From assembly GCF_006546625.1 (NCBI RefSeq), contig NZ_VIAR01000003.1:1-64000 (forward strand): a stretch of DNA of 64,000 nucleotides, written 5' to 3'. The notes beneath the pieces are model-generated. The model had not been told where the DNA came from and searched no databases. It was given only the letters and a program-made list of their open reading frames with translations. Below, piece by piece: positions 1 to 9,283 of the stretch (position 1 is the first letter of the stretch; every line of letters starts with the position of its first letter). This DNA comes from Haloflavibacter putidus. GTDB lineage: Bacteria > Bacteroidota > Bacteroidia > Flavobacteriales > Flavobacteriaceae. The position numbers and the translations under genes were made by a program.

Positions 1-477
1 GGGAAGAAAGGCTATATGCTGCAAGTAAACGCTGATGAGTATGAAAGCAACGGCGCGCCGGTAGAAAAAGAAGAAGGCCAGGCCAGAGTTACAATCGAGT
101 TGGAGCCAATCGAGAAGATGATCCAAGAAGAAGAGATTGTTTTAGAGCCAATCTATTTTGATTTTGATAAAGCCGATATCCGTAAACAAGCCGCCTTTGA
201 GCTGGATAAATTGGTATCTATAATGAAGAAGCATCCGGAGATGGAAATCAAGGTAGAAGCGCATACAGATAAGCGCGGGCCACAAAATTATAACCAGCAA
301 CTCTCAGAGCGTAGAGCTAAGAGCACGGTAGATTATGTGGTATCGCAAGGTATAGACAAGACCAGGATAAACTGGGAAGCCTTTGGCGAGTCTAAACCAA
401 AAGTAGAATGTGACAACTGCAGCGAAGAAGAATACCAAGAGAATAGGAGATCTAAATTCGTAATTATAAAAGAGTAA
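1..477 (+). CDS. OmpA-family C-terminal domain protein (5' part outside window)
   Basis: The frame is open from the first base, so this is the C-terminal piece of a longer protein; the ATG at 16 is most likely internal. From about 111 to the stop lies an OmpA-like peptidoglycan-binding domain, opening with IYFDFDKADI and containing AHTDKRG, LSERRAK and the closing NRRSKF segment. In Bacteroidota this version usually ends proteins with PD40/WD40-like and carboxypeptidase-regulatory-like repeats, often encoded beside a PorP/SprF outer-membrane protein; that part cannot be seen here. The expected role is anchoring an outer-membrane or type IX secretion-linked assembly to peptidoglycan. Domain family is confident; full architecture is inference. 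A strong terminator follows directly. Confidence 0.85.
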   Translation, partial: GKKGYMLQVNADEYESNGAPVEKEEGQARVTIELEPIEKMIQEEEIVLEPIYFDFDKADIRKQAAFELDKLVSIMKKHPEMEIKVEAHTDKRGPQNYNQQLSERRAKSTVDYVVSQGIDKTRINWEAFGESKPKVECDNCSEEEYQENRRSKFVIIKE

Positions 478-495
478 TATAATTAAAATTTAAAG

Positions 496-529
496 AAAAA
501 GCGGTCTTAATGTTAAGACCGCTTTTTTT
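496..529. terminator. bidirectional intrinsic terminator
   Basis: A GCGGTCTTAA / TTAAGACCGC inverted repeat has an A-run on the left and a T-run on the right. It sits between two converging genes, so it can serve both the OmpA-like gene (+) and the aminotransferase gene (-). Confidence 0.9.
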
Positions 530-530
530 A

Positions 531-1676
531 TTAGAGAGTATTTATAATTTCTGCTGCCGCTTCTAAGGTTTTATTTTGTTTTGCGAAACAGAAACGCAAT
601 ACTTTGTCGTCTTGCATGTTTTTATTAAATACCGAGACAGGAATACTTGCCAGCTTTTTTTCTTTAATTAAGCGTATGGCATAATCTGTATCTTTTTCTT
701 TGGTGATTGTTTTATAAGATGCTGTTTGAAAATAAGTTCCTTCAGAAGGTGTAAAGGTTAATCTGGAATCTTTTATAAGATCTAAAAAGTAATCCCTTTT
801 TTGTTGGTAGAACTCTGCTAACTGCAGGTAATTTTCCTCTTTTTGTAAATATTGGTTTAAAGCAATTTGCAGCGGATGATTTACACAAAATACATTGTAT
901 TGATGCACTTTTTGAAATTCTTTCATCAAAGCTTTAGGAGCAACACAATAACCCAATTTCCAACCGGTAACGTGAAAAGTTTTACCAAAAGAATAGGTTA
1001 TAAAAGAACGCTCGCGTAAGTCTATAAATCTTGCTACGCTTTGATGCTTATGCTCATCAAAAACAATATGTTCATAAACTTCATCACTTAACACCAACAC
1101 ATCCGTACCCGAAACAATTTCTTGTAATTTTAAAAGATCGTGTTTTTTTAAAACCTTACCGGTAGGATTATGCGGTGTATTAATAATTATCATTCTAGTT
1201 TTCTTCGAAACTTTTTGCTCTACCGCTTCCCAATCTATAGAGTAATCAGGGGCTTTCATTTGTATTAGCACCGGTTTACCGCCATACAATTCTATAGCCG
1301 GCTCATAACAATCGTAAGCGGGTTTAAATACAATTACCTCATCGTCTTTTTTTACAAAGGTAGAAATAGCCGTAAATATAGCTTGAGTTGCACCGGCGGT
1401 GATAGTAATGTCTGTTTCCGGGTGATAATTACTATTATAAAGATAGTTCAATTTGTTACACAAGGTTTTACGCAAACTAAAAATTCCCGGTAAGGGTGCA
1501 TATTGATTTTTACCTGCTTTACGGAAAGATTCTTCTACTAAATCCAATAATTTTGAATCGGGCATATAATCTGGAAATCCTTGAGAAAGATTTATGGCTT
1601 CGTGTTTATTTGCCAAATTACTCATTTCAGTAAAAATAGTGGTTCCTGTATTGGGAAGTTTGGAGGTGAATTTCAT
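531..1676 (-). CDS. PLP-dependent aminotransferase, methionine aminotransferase type
   Basis: A 381-residue fold-type I, class I/II aminotransferase. Visible landmarks are NLSQGFPDY near residue 29, the ITAGATQAI cofactor-phosphate region near 91, N170 in HNPTG, D198 in SDEVYEH and the Schiff-base lysine K232 in SFGKTFHVTGWK. The GFPDY start and the FHVTGWK environment match the methionine/kynurenine aminotransferase subgroup (YbdL-like), which transaminates methionine or aromatic amino acids with 2-oxo acids in the cytosol. Length is normal. It stands alone between two terminators, with the sdh operon upstream on the same strand, so it probably has its own promoter. The exact substrate cannot be fixed from sequence alone. 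Confidence 0.9.
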   Translation of the reverse strand: MKFTSKLPNTGTTIFTEMSNLANKHEAINLSQGFPDYMPDSKLLDLVEESFRKAGKNQYAPLPGIFSLRKTLCNKLNYLYNSNYHPETDITITAGATQAIFTAISTFVKKDDEVIVFKPAYDCYEPAIELYGGKPVLIQMKAPDYSIDWEAVEQKVSKKTRMIIINTPHNPTGKVLKKHDLLKLQEIVSGTDVLVLSDEVYEHIVFDEHKHQSVARFIDLRERSFITYSFGKTFHVTGWKLGYCVAPKALMKEFQKVHQYNVFCVNHPLQIALNQYLQKEENYLQLAEFYQQKRDYFLDLIKDSRLTFTPSEGTYFQTASYKTITKEKDTDYAIRLIKEKKLASIPVSVFNKNMQDDKVLRFCFAKQNKTLEAAAEIINTL

Positions 1677-1703
1677 GCTTTACAATTTACTTGGCTATAA
1701 GAT

Positions 1704-1747
1704 AAAAAAAATCCCAAACTCTATAAGAATTTGGGAAGTTTTTATAA
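1704..1747 (-). terminator. intrinsic terminator of the sdh operon
   Basis: Read on the minus strand, a CCCAAA stem, an 11-base loop and a TTTGGG stem are followed by eight T. It lies just after the sdhB stop and separates sdhCAB from the aminotransferase gene. Confidence 0.8.
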
Positions 1748-1762
1748 AATAAACGTTACTAT

Positions 1763-2509
1763 TTATTTCTTGGTCGTAGCCGAAAGGTATTCGCGGTTCA
1801 TTCTTGCGATGTTTTCTAAAGAAATTCCTTTTGGGCATTCTAGTTCACAAGCACCTGTATTACTACAATTACCAAATCCTTCTTCATCCATTTGTCTTAC
1901 CATTGCTTGCACTCTATCTGCTGCTTCTACTTCTCCTTGTGGTAACAAAGCATATTGCGACACCTTGGCAGAAGTAAACAGCATTGCGCTGGCATTTTTA
2001 CAAGCTGCTACACAAGCCCCACAACCAATACAAGTTGCTGCGTTAAAAGAGTCGTCTGCATCGTGCTTATTTACCGGAATAGTGTTGGCATCTATCGTAT
2101 TACCTGAAGTATTTACAGAAACATAACCACCGGCTTGTTGAATACGATCAAAAGAAGTGCGGTCTACAATTAAATCTTTTATAACCGGAAAAGCAGTTGC
2201 TCTAAATGGTTCTATTACAATAGTATCTCCATCTTTAAAGCTACGCATATGTAGCTGGCAAGTGGTGGTAAGTTTTTCTGGACCGTGCGGCTCACCGTTT
2301 ATTTGTAAGTTGCAAGAACCACAGATACCCTCTCTACAATCATGGTCAAATTCTACAGGATCATCGCCTTTAGCAACCAATTCTTCGTTAAGTACATCTA
2401 GCATCTCTAAAAAAGACATATCTCCTTCTATGCCATCTATCGGGTAGTCTACTATTTTTCCTTTTGCGTTGGCGTTTTCTTGACGCCATATTTTTAGTGT
2501 AAGTTTCAT
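1763..2509 (-). CDS. sdhB: succinate dehydrogenase/fumarate reductase iron-sulfur subunit
   Basis: The 248-residue iron-sulfur subunit of complex II, passing electrons from the FAD of SdhA to the quinone site in the membrane. Three cluster motifs are complete: the [2Fe-2S] ferredoxin-like set C58, C63, C66, C84; the [4Fe-4S] set C160, C163, C166 with C170; and the [3Fe-4S] set C215, C221, C225. The divergent N-terminus and the pairing with a single di-haem SdhC match the menaquinone-type (type B) enzymes of Bacteroidota, Bacillus and Wolinella. It is the last gene of sdhCAB and is followed by a terminator. A short heptad-repeat patch lies in the 77-base gap behind sdhA. Confidence 0.96.
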   Translation of the reverse strand: MKLTLKIWRQENANAKGKIVDYPIDGIEGDMSFLEMLDVLNEELVAKGDDPVEFDHDCREGICGSCNLQINGEPHGPEKLTTTCQLHMRSFKDGDTIVIEPFRATAFPVIKDLIVDRTSFDRIQQAGGYVSVNTSGNTIDANTIPVNKHDADDSFNAATCIGCGACVAACKNASAMLFTSAKVSQYALLPQGEVEAADRVQAMVRQMDEEGFGNCSNTGACELECPKGISLENIARMNREYLSATTKK

Positions 2510-2526
2510 ATTCTCTATTAGATTTT

Positions 2527-2581
2527 AGTATTGAGTATTGAGTACCGAGTGGCTAAATCCTAACACCTCTTTTTCAATACT
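2527..2581. repeat. degenerate heptanucleotide repeat with inverted end, sdhA-sdhB gap
   Basis: Two exact AGTATTG heptamers and one AGTACCG run from 2527 to 2547. TCAATACT at 2574-2581 is the reverse complement of the first heptamer plus one base, so the transcript could fold back across the gap. TAACACCT lies between them and is the complement of the heptamer family seen at 9281-9322. Confidence 0.6.
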
Positions 2582-2586
2582 TACAT

Positions 2587-4590
2587 CTATTTATAACTTC
2601 TTGTTTTTAACTCGATGTAATCAAATTCTAAGTCTTCTTTGTGCAATTTGGCTTCCCGCGGATCACCGGTGTATTCCCAAGCTGCAACATATTTATAATT
2701 TTCGTCGTCGCGCAAGGCTTCGCCTTCTTTGGTTTGGTATTCTTCTCTAAAGTGACCTCCACAAGATTCGTTACGGTGTAGGGCATCTTTAGCAAACAAT
2801 TCTGCCAATTCTAAAAAGTCTGCTACACGACCAGCTTTTTCCAGTTCCGCATTTTTATTATCGGTTTTACCGGTTACTTTTACATTTTTCCAGAAATCTT
2901 CGCGTAAAGCTCTAATTTCATCTAAAGCTTCTTTTAAACCATCAGCGTTTCTAGCCATACCGCATTTATTCCACATTATCTTACCTAATTTTTTGTGGTA
3001 GTGGTCTACAGAATTTTGACCGGCGGCATTCATTAAACGATCAATCTTATCGCGAACAGCATTTTCTGCTTCTTCAAACTCTTTCGTGTCGTCCGGGATA
3101 GGACCGGTTTTAATATCGTCTGCCAAGTAATCTCCTATGGTATAGGGTAAAACAAAATAACCGTCTGCCAAGCCTTGCATTAATGCAGAAGCTCCAAGTC
3201 TGTTAGCGCCGTGATCTGAGAAATTAGCTTCTCCTGCGGCATAACAACCGGGTATGGTGGTTTGTAAATTATAGTCTACCCAAAGTCCTCCCATTGTATA
3301 ATGCACAGCGGGATAAATCATCATTGGTGTTTCGTAAGGGTTTTGGGCTACAATTTTTTGATACATTTCAAACAAGTTACCGTATTTGTTCTCTACGGCT
3401 TCTTTTCCTAAACGAATAATCTCTTCTTTCGAAGGATTTTTATGTCCGGAAGCAAAAGCTTTTTCTTTTCCATAACGCTCAAAAGCGCTAGAGAAATCTA
3501 AGAAAACAGCTTCACCGGTTTTATTTACCCCAAAACCTGCATCGCAACGTTCTTTTGCTGCTCTAGAGGCAACGTCTCTTGGTACTAAGTTACCAAAAGC
3601 GGGATATCTTCTTTCTAAGTAATAATCACGTTCGTCTTCCGAAAGCTCTGTTGGCTTTAGTTTTCCTTCGCGAATGGCTACCGCATCTTCTTTCTTTTTA
3701 GGAACCCAAATCCTTCCGTCATTCCGTAAAGATTCTGACATCAAGGTTAATTTAGATTGATGATCTCCGGAAACGGGAATACAAGTTGGGTGAATTTGCG
3801 TATAACACGGATTGGCAAAATAAGCTCCACGTCTGTGCGCGCGCCAAGCTGCCATAACATTGCTTCCCATTGCATTGGTAGATAAGAAAAATACATTACC
3901 ATAACCACCAGAAGCAATTACTACTGCGTGGGCTGCGTGTCTTTCTATCTCGCCGGTAATCATATCGCGGGCAATAATACCGCGGGCTTTGCCGTCTACT
4001 AAAACCAAATCCATCATTTCGTGGCGGTTAAAAGCTTGAATTTTACCGCGATTAATTTGACGGTTCATTGCAGAATATGCTCCTAAAAGAAGCTGCTGTC
4101 CTGTTTGTCCTTTGGCATAAAAAGTTCTGGAGACTAAAACCCCACCAAAAGAACGATTATCTAAATAGCCGCCGTATTCACGCGCAAAGGGAACTCCTTG
4201 TGCCACACATTGGTCAATAATATTACCGGAAACCTCTGCCAATCTATAAACATTGGCCTCACGAGAGCGGTAATCACCACCTTTTACAGTATCGTAAAAC
4301 AAGCGGTAATCTGAGTCGCCATCGCCTTGGTAATTTTTAGAAGCGTTTATACCTCCTTGTGCCGCAATAGAGTGCGCACGACGCGGAGAGTCTTGGTAGC
4401 AAAAAGTTTTTACATTATAGCCTAATTCTGCTAGTGTTGCTGCAGCACTGCCGCCTGCTAAACCTGTACCTACAACAATAATATCTATATTACGTTTATT
4501 TGCCGGGTTAACCAGGTTGATATTATTTTTATGATTATTCCACTTTTCTGCTAGTGGTCCTTCTGGTGTTTTTGATTCTAAAACTGACAT
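2587..4590 (-). CDS. sdhA: succinate dehydrogenase/fumarate reductase flavoprotein subunit
   Basis: The 667-residue flavoprotein that oxidises succinate to fumarate in the TCA cycle. An N-terminal Rossmann dinucleotide site G41-x-G43-x-x-G46 is followed by [11 protein letters not shown], in which H73 is the covalent FAD-attachment histidine. [10 protein letters not shown]-like capping residues appear as [12 protein letters not shown], and a C-terminal helical domain ends the protein. Length and style match the type B enzymes of Bacteroidota. It lies 14 bases after sdhC, so transcription is surely shared; sdhB follows after 77 bases. Confidence 0.97.
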   Translation of the reverse strand: MSVLESKTPEGPLAEKWNNHKNNINLVNPANKRNIDIIVVGTGLAGGSAAATLAELGYNVKTFCYQDSPRRAHSIAAQGGINASKNYQGDGDSDYRLFYDTVKGGDYRSREANVYRLAEVSGNIIDQCVAQGVPFAREYGGYLDNRSFGGVLVSRTFYAKGQTGQQLLLGAYSAMNRQINRGKIQAFNRHEMMDLVLVDGKARGIIARDMITGEIERHAAHAVVIASGGYGNVFFLSTNAMGSNVMAAWRAHRRGAYFANPCYTQIHPTCIPVSGDHQSKLTLMSESLRNDGRIWVPKKKEDAVAIREGKLKPTELSEDERDYYLERRYPAFGNLVPRDVASRAAKERCDAGFGVNKTGEAVFLDFSSAFERYGKEKAFASGHKNPSKEEIIRLGKEAVENKYGNLFEMYQKIVAQNPYETPMMIYPAVHYTMGGLWVDYNLQTTIPGCYAAGEANFSDHGANRLGASALMQGLADGYFVLPYTIGDYLADDIKTGPIPDDTKEFEEAENAVRDKIDRLMNAAGQNSVDHYHKKLGKIMWNKCGMARNADGLKEALDEIRALREDFWKNVKVTGKTDNKNAELEKAGRVADFLELAELFAKDALHRNESCGGHFREEYQTKEGEALRDDENYKYVAAWEYTGDPREAKLHKEDLEFDYIELKTRSYK

Positions 4591-4604
4591 AAATCTTCCG
4601 TAAA

Positions 4605-5306
4605 TTATAATGTATTAATATAGTGATAAAGGGCAATAAAAATAAACCCTAACGGTACAATAATGGCGTAAGCGGTAGTAAGACCGCGCACCCATTTAGA
4701 GGCACTGTCTTGGTAGCCTTTAATACCTTCTTGGTATTTGTTTTTGACGCCTAACGATTGAAAAGATGAAGCAAAACCATGCAATAAATGCAGCATTAAA
4801 AATATAAAAGCAATTACGTACAAGCCAACGCGTACGGGACTCTCAAATTTGGTTACTAAATCTTCGTAATAGCGTGTAGAGTTTTCGCCAATTGGGTTGG
4901 TTTCTACATATTTATGAATCATTTCGGGAACCCAAAAATCGTAAAAATGTAAACCTAAAAAGGCTAATACAACGGCGCCAGAGAAAATCATATTTCTAGA
5001 AACCCAAGAAGAATTTGCACTTCCATTAAACTTGACATAATTGACAGCCCGGGCTCTGTTGTTTTTAATTTCTAAGTAAATACCCATTATAAAGTGAAAA
5101 ACCACTCCAAAAATAAGTACCGGTTGCAATAATGCTTGCACCACAAAATTATTACCCATAAAATGAGAAAAACTGTTAAAGAGTTCTGCGCTTATTACAG
5201 AAGTAAAGTTTACAGTTAAATGTTGAGCTAAGAATAAAACTAGGAAAAGTCCGGATAAGGCCATAGCAACTTTTCGTGCTATGGTTGATTTTAATAATCC
5301 ACTCAT
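4605..5306 (-). CDS. sdhC: succinate dehydrogenase cytochrome b subunit (di-haem, type B)
   Basis: Single membrane anchor of complex II, 233 residues from the chosen start, with five hydrophobic segments and membrane histidines suited to two b haems; it binds menaquinone. The reading frame also allows a start at 5339, but that ATG lies inside the -7 box (5337-5344) and cannot be translated from that promoter. The ATG at 5306 gives the usual [12 protein letters not shown] opening and is preceded by an A-rich leader. The protein has no SdhD partner, as expected for this class. It is the first gene of sdhCAB and is divergent from pepP. Confidence 0.94.
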   Translation of the reverse strand: MSGLLKSTIARKVAMALSGLFLVLFLAQHLTVNFTSVISAELFNSFSHFMGNNFVVQALLQPVLIFGVVFHFIMGIYLEIKNNRARAVNYVKFNGSANSSWVSRNMIFSGAVVLAFLGLHFYDFWVPEMIHKYVETNPIGENSTRYYEDLVTKFESPVRVGLYVIAFIFLMLHLLHGFASSFQSLGVKNKYQEGIKGYQDSASKWVRGLTTAYAIIVPLGFIFIALYHYINTL

Positions 5307-5336
5307 TGGTTTTTGTTTGTTTAGAGAAATTTCTAA

Positions 5337-5368
5337 CAAAAATACGGTTACTTAAAGTTATTAACAAA
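5337..5368 (-). promoter_or_regulatory. sdhCAB promoter
   Basis: On the minus strand TTTG (5365-5368) is followed after 20 bases by TATTTTTG (5337-5344). This matches the Bacteroidota housekeeping consensus (TTG/TTTG, 17-23 bases, TAnnTTTG). Transcription should begin near 5330, giving a leader of about 25 bases before the ATG at 5306. Confidence 0.75.
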
Positions 5369-5479
5369 CTTTGCTCCGCGTTTAAGTTTTATTTAGAATT
5401 AGTTTAATCAAGGATAAGATTGCTAAATAGATTTACTAAGTTTTAAGAAGTATTAAAGTGTAGTATACTATAGAATTAG

Positions 5480-5487
5480 TAATTTTG
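5480..5487 (+). promoter_or_regulatory. -7 box upstream of the aminopeptidase P gene
   Basis: TAATTTTG fits TAnnTTTG and lies 26 bases before the ATG. The -33 element is poor (GTG at 5458-5460). Confidence 0.5.
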
Positions 5488-5513
5488 AAGAAATCTAAAA
5501 TTATATAGTTATT

Positions 5514-6806
5514 ATGAGATATACGCCCATAGATTCTAGTTTATTTAAAGAAAATCGTAAAAATTTTATGGCGCAAATGCGGCCAAAAAGTTTGGCTGTT
5601 TTTAACTCTAACGATGTATACCCAATTGGGGCAGACAGTACCATTCCATTTCAACAGGATAGAAATATTTATTATTTAAGTGGGGTAGACCAAGAAGAAA
5701 GTATTTTGGTTTTATTTCCCGATGCTCCCAAAGAAAAGCACCGCGAAATTCTTTTCCTTACGGAAACAAACGAACATATTGCCGTTTGGGAAGGCGAAAA
5801 GCTTACCAAAGAAAAAGCCTACGAAACCTCTGGCGTAAAAACCGTGTATTGGCTTAAAGATTTCCAAAAAGTTTTTCAAGAACTAATGTCCCAAAGCGAA
5901 ACGGTTTATATTAACACCAACGAGCATTACCGTGCTAACATAGAAACAGAAACCCGGGAAGCGCGTTTTAATAAATGGTTAAAAGAAACCTATCCTGCCC
6001 ATTCGGTAGAAAAAAGCAATCCTATTTTGCAGCGTTTACGTTCCGTAAAGCATCCTTTAGAGCTGGAAGCTATGCAAGAAGCTTGTAATATTACCAAAAA
6101 AGGCTTTAAAAGAATTCTCAATTTTGTAAAACCCGGGGTTTGGGAATATGAGATTGAAGCCGAGTTTATGCACGAATTTTTGCGTAACCGTTCGCGCGGA
6201 TTTGCTTATACGCCAATTGTGGCTTCGGGGCAAAATGCCAATGTGTTGCATTATATAGAAAATAAAGACCAGTGTAAAAAGGACGAGCTTATCTTGTTGG
6301 ATGTTGGCGCAGAATATGCCAATTATGCTAGCGATATGTCGCGTACCATTCCCGTTTCCGGAAGGTTTACAAAACGACAAAAAGAGGTTTATAACAAAAT
6401 TAACCAGATTAAAAAAGAAGCTTCTAAACTATTGGTGCCAGGCACAATGTGGGAAGAATACCACAAAGAAGTTGGTAAAATGGCAACCGCAGCTTTCTTA
6501 GAGCTGGGCGTGTTGGATAAAGCCGATGTACAAAGCGAAGATCCGGATTGGCCGGCATATAAAAAATATTTTATGCACGGGACTTCGCATAATATTGGGT
6601 TAGATACACACGATTATGGCCTGCTTTACGAACCTATGAAAGCAAACCAAGTTTATACCGTAGAACCGGGAATTTATTTGCCGGACGAAGGCTTCGGGAT
6701 TAGATTGGAAGACGATTTGGTAATACAAGAAAAAGGCGAGCCTTTTAACTTGATGCGCGATATACCTATTGAAGCAGACGAGATTGAAGATTTAATGAAT
6801 CAATAA
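5514..6806 (+). CDS. pepP: aminopeptidase P (Xaa-Pro aminopeptidase)
   Basis: A 430-residue M24B metallopeptidase that removes N-terminal residues preceding proline. An N-terminal creatinase-like domain (about 1-170) precedes a pita-bread catalytic domain. All five metal ligands are visible: D263 in LLDVGAEY, D274 in ASDMSRT, H355 in HGTSH, E384 in VEPGIY and E399 in IRLEDD. The second active-site histidine motif, DTHDYG, is present. There is no signal peptide, so it is cytosolic. It is a monocistronic gene with its own -7 box and a strong terminator. Confidence 0.95.
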   Translation: MRYTPIDSSLFKENRKNFMAQMRPKSLAVFNSNDVYPIGADSTIPFQQDRNIYYLSGVDQEESILVLFPDAPKEKHREILFLTETNEHIAVWEGEKLTKEKAYETSGVKTVYWLKDFQKVFQELMSQSETVYINTNEHYRANIETETREARFNKWLKETYPAHSVEKSNPILQRLRSVKHPLELEAMQEACNITKKGFKRILNFVKPGVWEYEIEAEFMHEFLRNRSRGFAYTPIVASGQNANVLHYIENKDQCKKDELILLDVGAEYANYASDMSRTIPVSGRFTKRQKEVYNKINQIKKEASKLLVPGTMWEEYHKEVGKMATAAFLELGVLDKADVQSEDPDWPAYKKYFMHGTSHNIGLDTHDYGLLYEPMKANQVYTVEPGIYLPDEGFGIRLEDDLVIQEKGEPFNLMRDIPIEADEIEDLMNQ

Positions 6807-6826
6807 TTTCGGTTTAACTTAATAGC

Positions 6827-6866
6827 AAAAAACCTGCTTAAATTTATTTTTAAGCAGGTTTTTTTT
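6827..6866. terminator. bidirectional intrinsic terminator
   Basis: AACCTGCTTAAA pairs with TTTAAGCAGGTT, flanked by an A-run and a T-run. It lies between the converging pepP and serine hydrolase genes and should stop both. Confidence 0.9.
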
Positions 6867-6897
6867 ACTGAAAATTTTGAGTTTTTTTATTGAAAAA

Positions 6898-8451
6898 TCA
6901 CTCTTCTACTCTTTCTAATCGTAAATCACCAAAATTAAAACTAAAGTCGGTTATTGGGGCAATATATTCTAAGGTGACACTTTGGGCTTTTCCGTTTTTA
7001 TCTAAATTAAAAAGCACAAATACATCGGCATCAAAACTTCTGTTATTCCATTTTGCTACATAAGTGGTTGTGTTGTACGGCAACAATTCACCTTTCAACT
7101 GCTCAGATTCTTCCGAAGCAATTTTTAGTTTCCCATTTTCTTTACTAATTGTTACTTCTCCAAACCAATTGTCTTTATAAGTACCAATTACTTGTTCCGG
7201 TTGCAGGGCAATACCTTTTTTCTGCATTTCTTTTACCTGCTGGTAAACCGCTGTTTTTATACTATCGTTTTTAGCTAGCCATTTATCGTGTTTTGGTTTC
7301 AATTTTTTTAACCAATCCCGGTTTTCATAGTCTAAATAACTATCTTTTATCGTATTGGTAATTGTATTAAAAGCGCTTCCGCTCATTTGATTGGTAAGCA
7401 CTACGATGCCTAAATCTTTTTCGGGTAGTAAGGTAAATTGCGTTACCGTACCTAGCAAACCACCGGTGTGCGTAACTTCTTTAAAACCGCCTTTTACATC
7501 TTTTACAAACCAGCCCAAACCGTAACCGTAAAAATGTGTATCATAAGAATTCTCTTTACTTACCGGCAATGGCATTTGCATCTGCCAAAGATTATGCAAT
7601 TGTTTTTCGCTTAGCAAACGTTCTCCATCTTTGGTTACGGCATCGTTCATTAAAAACTCTGCCCAGGTTAACATATCGGTAATGTTGCTTACCAAGCCGC
7701 CGGCAGGATTGGCAGTTTCGCTCCAATCGTGCGGAATTTGAATTACTTCTCCTTCGGTACGGGCGTGGGCGTCTATTATATTCGATTTATCGGTTACGCG
7801 ATTGTACGAAGCTTTGGTGGCCGTCATTCCCACCGGTTTTAAAATACGCTCTTCTATAAATTCTTCCCACGTCATTCCGCTTAAGCGTTCTAAAACTTCG
7901 CCGGCAACAATAAACATATTGTTGTTGTATTCAAATTTACTGCGGAAGGAACTGGTAGGCTCAATATATTGTAAATGGTCTAAAATATCTTCTGCGGAAT
8001 AGCTATTGCCTTCAGGAAAAAACATCAAATCGCCGCCGCCAAGTCCTAAACCGCTGCGGTGCGTGAGCAGATCTTTAACGGTAAAATTTTCGGTAACCCA
8101 AGCATCTTTTAATCTAAATTCCGGTAAATGTTCCCGCACTTTATCATCCCAATTTAACTTACCATCGTCTACCAACATTGCCAATGCAAAAGCGGTAAAA
8201 CCTTTGGAGTTAGAAGCAATTCCTACCAAGGTGTTTTTGTTCATAGGTTTGCCGGTTGCCAACGAGCGTTTGCCAAAACCTTTGGCGTAAACTGTTTTTC
8301 CGTCTTTGATTATTCCTACAGAAATGCCCGGCACATCAAATGCTTCTAAAGTGTTTTCTATTAATTTGTCTAATTTTTTTTCTTTTATCTGTGCGGAAAT
8401 GGTAAAGGAAACTAAGAAAAAACCAACGGAGAGTAATTTTAAAATTTTCAT
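6898..8451 (-). CDS. secreted serine hydrolase, beta-lactamase/PBP4* family
   Basis: A 517-residue class C beta-lactamase-like hydrolase. Residues 1-20 are a signal peptide. The catalytic triad motifs are S80-x-x-K83, Y175-x-N177 and H328-T-G330 (replacing the classical KTG). The C-terminal part (about 400-517) resembles the DUF3471 beta-barrel seen in many Bacteroidota members. Such proteins act in the periplasm or outside the cell as esterases, D-aminopeptidases or peptidoglycan-related peptidases; sequence does not justify calling it an antibiotic resistance enzyme. It is divergent from the alpha/beta hydrolase gene with only 43 bases between starts. Confidence 0.88.
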   Translation of the reverse strand: MKILKLLSVGFFLVSFTISAQIKEKKLDKLIENTLEAFDVPGISVGIIKDGKTVYAKGFGKRSLATGKPMNKNTLVGIASNSKGFTAFALAMLVDDGKLNWDDKVREHLPEFRLKDAWVTENFTVKDLLTHRSGLGLGGGDLMFFPEGNSYSAEDILDHLQYIEPTSSFRSKFEYNNNMFIVAGEVLERLSGMTWEEFIEERILKPVGMTATKASYNRVTDKSNIIDAHARTEGEVIQIPHDWSETANPAGGLVSNITDMLTWAEFLMNDAVTKDGERLLSEKQLHNLWQMQMPLPVSKENSYDTHFYGYGLGWFVKDVKGGFKEVTHTGGLLGTVTQFTLLPEKDLGIVVLTNQMSGSAFNTITNTIKDSYLDYENRDWLKKLKPKHDKWLAKNDSIKTAVYQQVKEMQKKGIALQPEQVIGTYKDNWFGEVTISKENGKLKIASEESEQLKGELLPYNTTTYVAKWNNRSFDADVFVLFNLDKNGKAQSVTLEYIAPITDFSFNFGDLRLERVEE

Positions 8452-8457
8452 ATAAGC

Positions 8458-8490
8458 TTGCTGTTTAGCGGTTAAAACCGATTATTTTTG
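8458..8490 (+). promoter_or_regulatory. promoter of the alpha/beta hydrolase, nearly leaderless
   Basis: TTG (8458-8460), 22 bases, then TATTTTTG (8483-8490). The ATG starts at 8495, only four bases after the -7 box, so the predicted transcript would begin at or close to the start codon. An inverted repeat CGGTT/AACCG (8469-8480) sits in the spacer. Confidence 0.6.
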
Positions 8491-8494
8491 CGCT

Positions 8495-9283
8495 ATGCAA
8501 AATTTCGTAAACTACAAAAATATACAAATTGCCTATGCTACTCAAGGCAAAGGCGAGGTAATTGTGCTTTTGCACGGTTTTTTAGAGAGTTCTGATATGT
8601 GGCGGCACAGTATTCCGCTTTTTGAAAACACGCACCAAATGGTAACAATAGATTTGCTGGGACACGGTTTTACAGATTCTTTGGGGTACATTCATAGTAT
8701 GCAAGAAATGGCGCGCAGCGTAAAAGCGGTTTTAGATTATTTAAAAATAGAGAAAGTTAGTTTTTTAGCACATTCTATGGGAGGTTATGTGGCCTTGCAC
8801 TTTACGGAATTGTTTCCGGAAAAAACCAAAAATTTATGGTTGTTAAATTCTAGTACCAAGCCAGACTCGCCAGAACGAAAAGATAATAGAACCCGCGCCC
8901 AGGCTTTGGTAAAGCAAAATAAAGACGCGTTTGTGCGAATGGCCATAAGAAACTTGTTTGCCGAAGAAACCAAAGATAACTACCAAAAGCAAGTAAACCG
9001 AAACATTGCCATTGCGCAAGAAATGAGCGTACAAAGTATTGTAGCAACTATAGAAGGTTTAAAAACCCGAAAGGATACTACCGAAGTTTTGCGCAATTTT
9101 AAAGGAGAGAAAATAATTTTTACGGGAAAAAAAGATCCTATTATTCCGTTAGGAAATATTAAAAATGTGGCTGCAGAAACCGGTAGTAAATTAGTTGTCT
9201 TCCCAAAAGGACATATGAGTTATATAGAAGACCAGGAGGTTTTTTTAGAAGCTATGGAAGGTTTGGTTGAAAATAAGAGGTAG
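8495..9283 (+). CDS. alpha/beta-fold hydrolase
   Basis: A 262-residue cytosolic alpha/beta hydrolase. It shows the oxyanion-hole HGFLESSDMW motif near residue 27, DLLGHG near 53, the nucleophile elbow AHSMGG with S94, the acid D214 in KKDPIIP and the histidine H240 in KGHMSY. A helical cap lies between about 120 and 200. The family covers esterases, enol-lactonases and C-C hydrolases, and the substrate cannot be named. No operon partner is evident: the upstream neighbour is divergent and a heptad repeat begins at its stop codon. No alternative start exists near the ATG at 8495, which supports the leaderless reading of its promoter. Confidence 0.88.
   Translation: MQNFVNYKNIQIAYATQGKGEVIVLLHGFLESSDMWRHSIPLFENTHQMVTIDLLGHGFTDSLGYIHSMQEMARSVKAVLDYLKIEKVSFLAHSMGGYVALHFTELFPEKTKNLWLLNSSTKPDSPERKDNRTRAQALVKQNKDAFVRMAIRNLFAEETKDNYQKQVNRNIAIAQEMSVQSIVATIEGLKTRKDTTEVLRNFKGEKIIFTGKKDPIIPLGNIKNVAAETGSKLVVFPKGHMSYIEDQEVFLEAMEGLVENKR

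Noticed and set aside
5307-5339. Longer sdhC with start at 5339
   Set aside because: That ATG lies inside the -7 promoter box (5337-5344), upstream of the predicted transcription start, and the extra residues do not resemble the family N-terminus.
5461-5470. Perfect 10-base palindrome TAGTATACTA in the pepP promoter spacer
   Set aside because: All A/T except four bases, in very AT-rich DNA; such palindromes occur often by chance and there is no second copy near.
6898-8451. Antibiotic-resistance beta-lactamase
   Set aside because: The SxxK/YxN/HTG set and DUF3471-like tail fit the broad serine hydrolase/PBP4* group; nothing points to beta-lactam hydrolysis.
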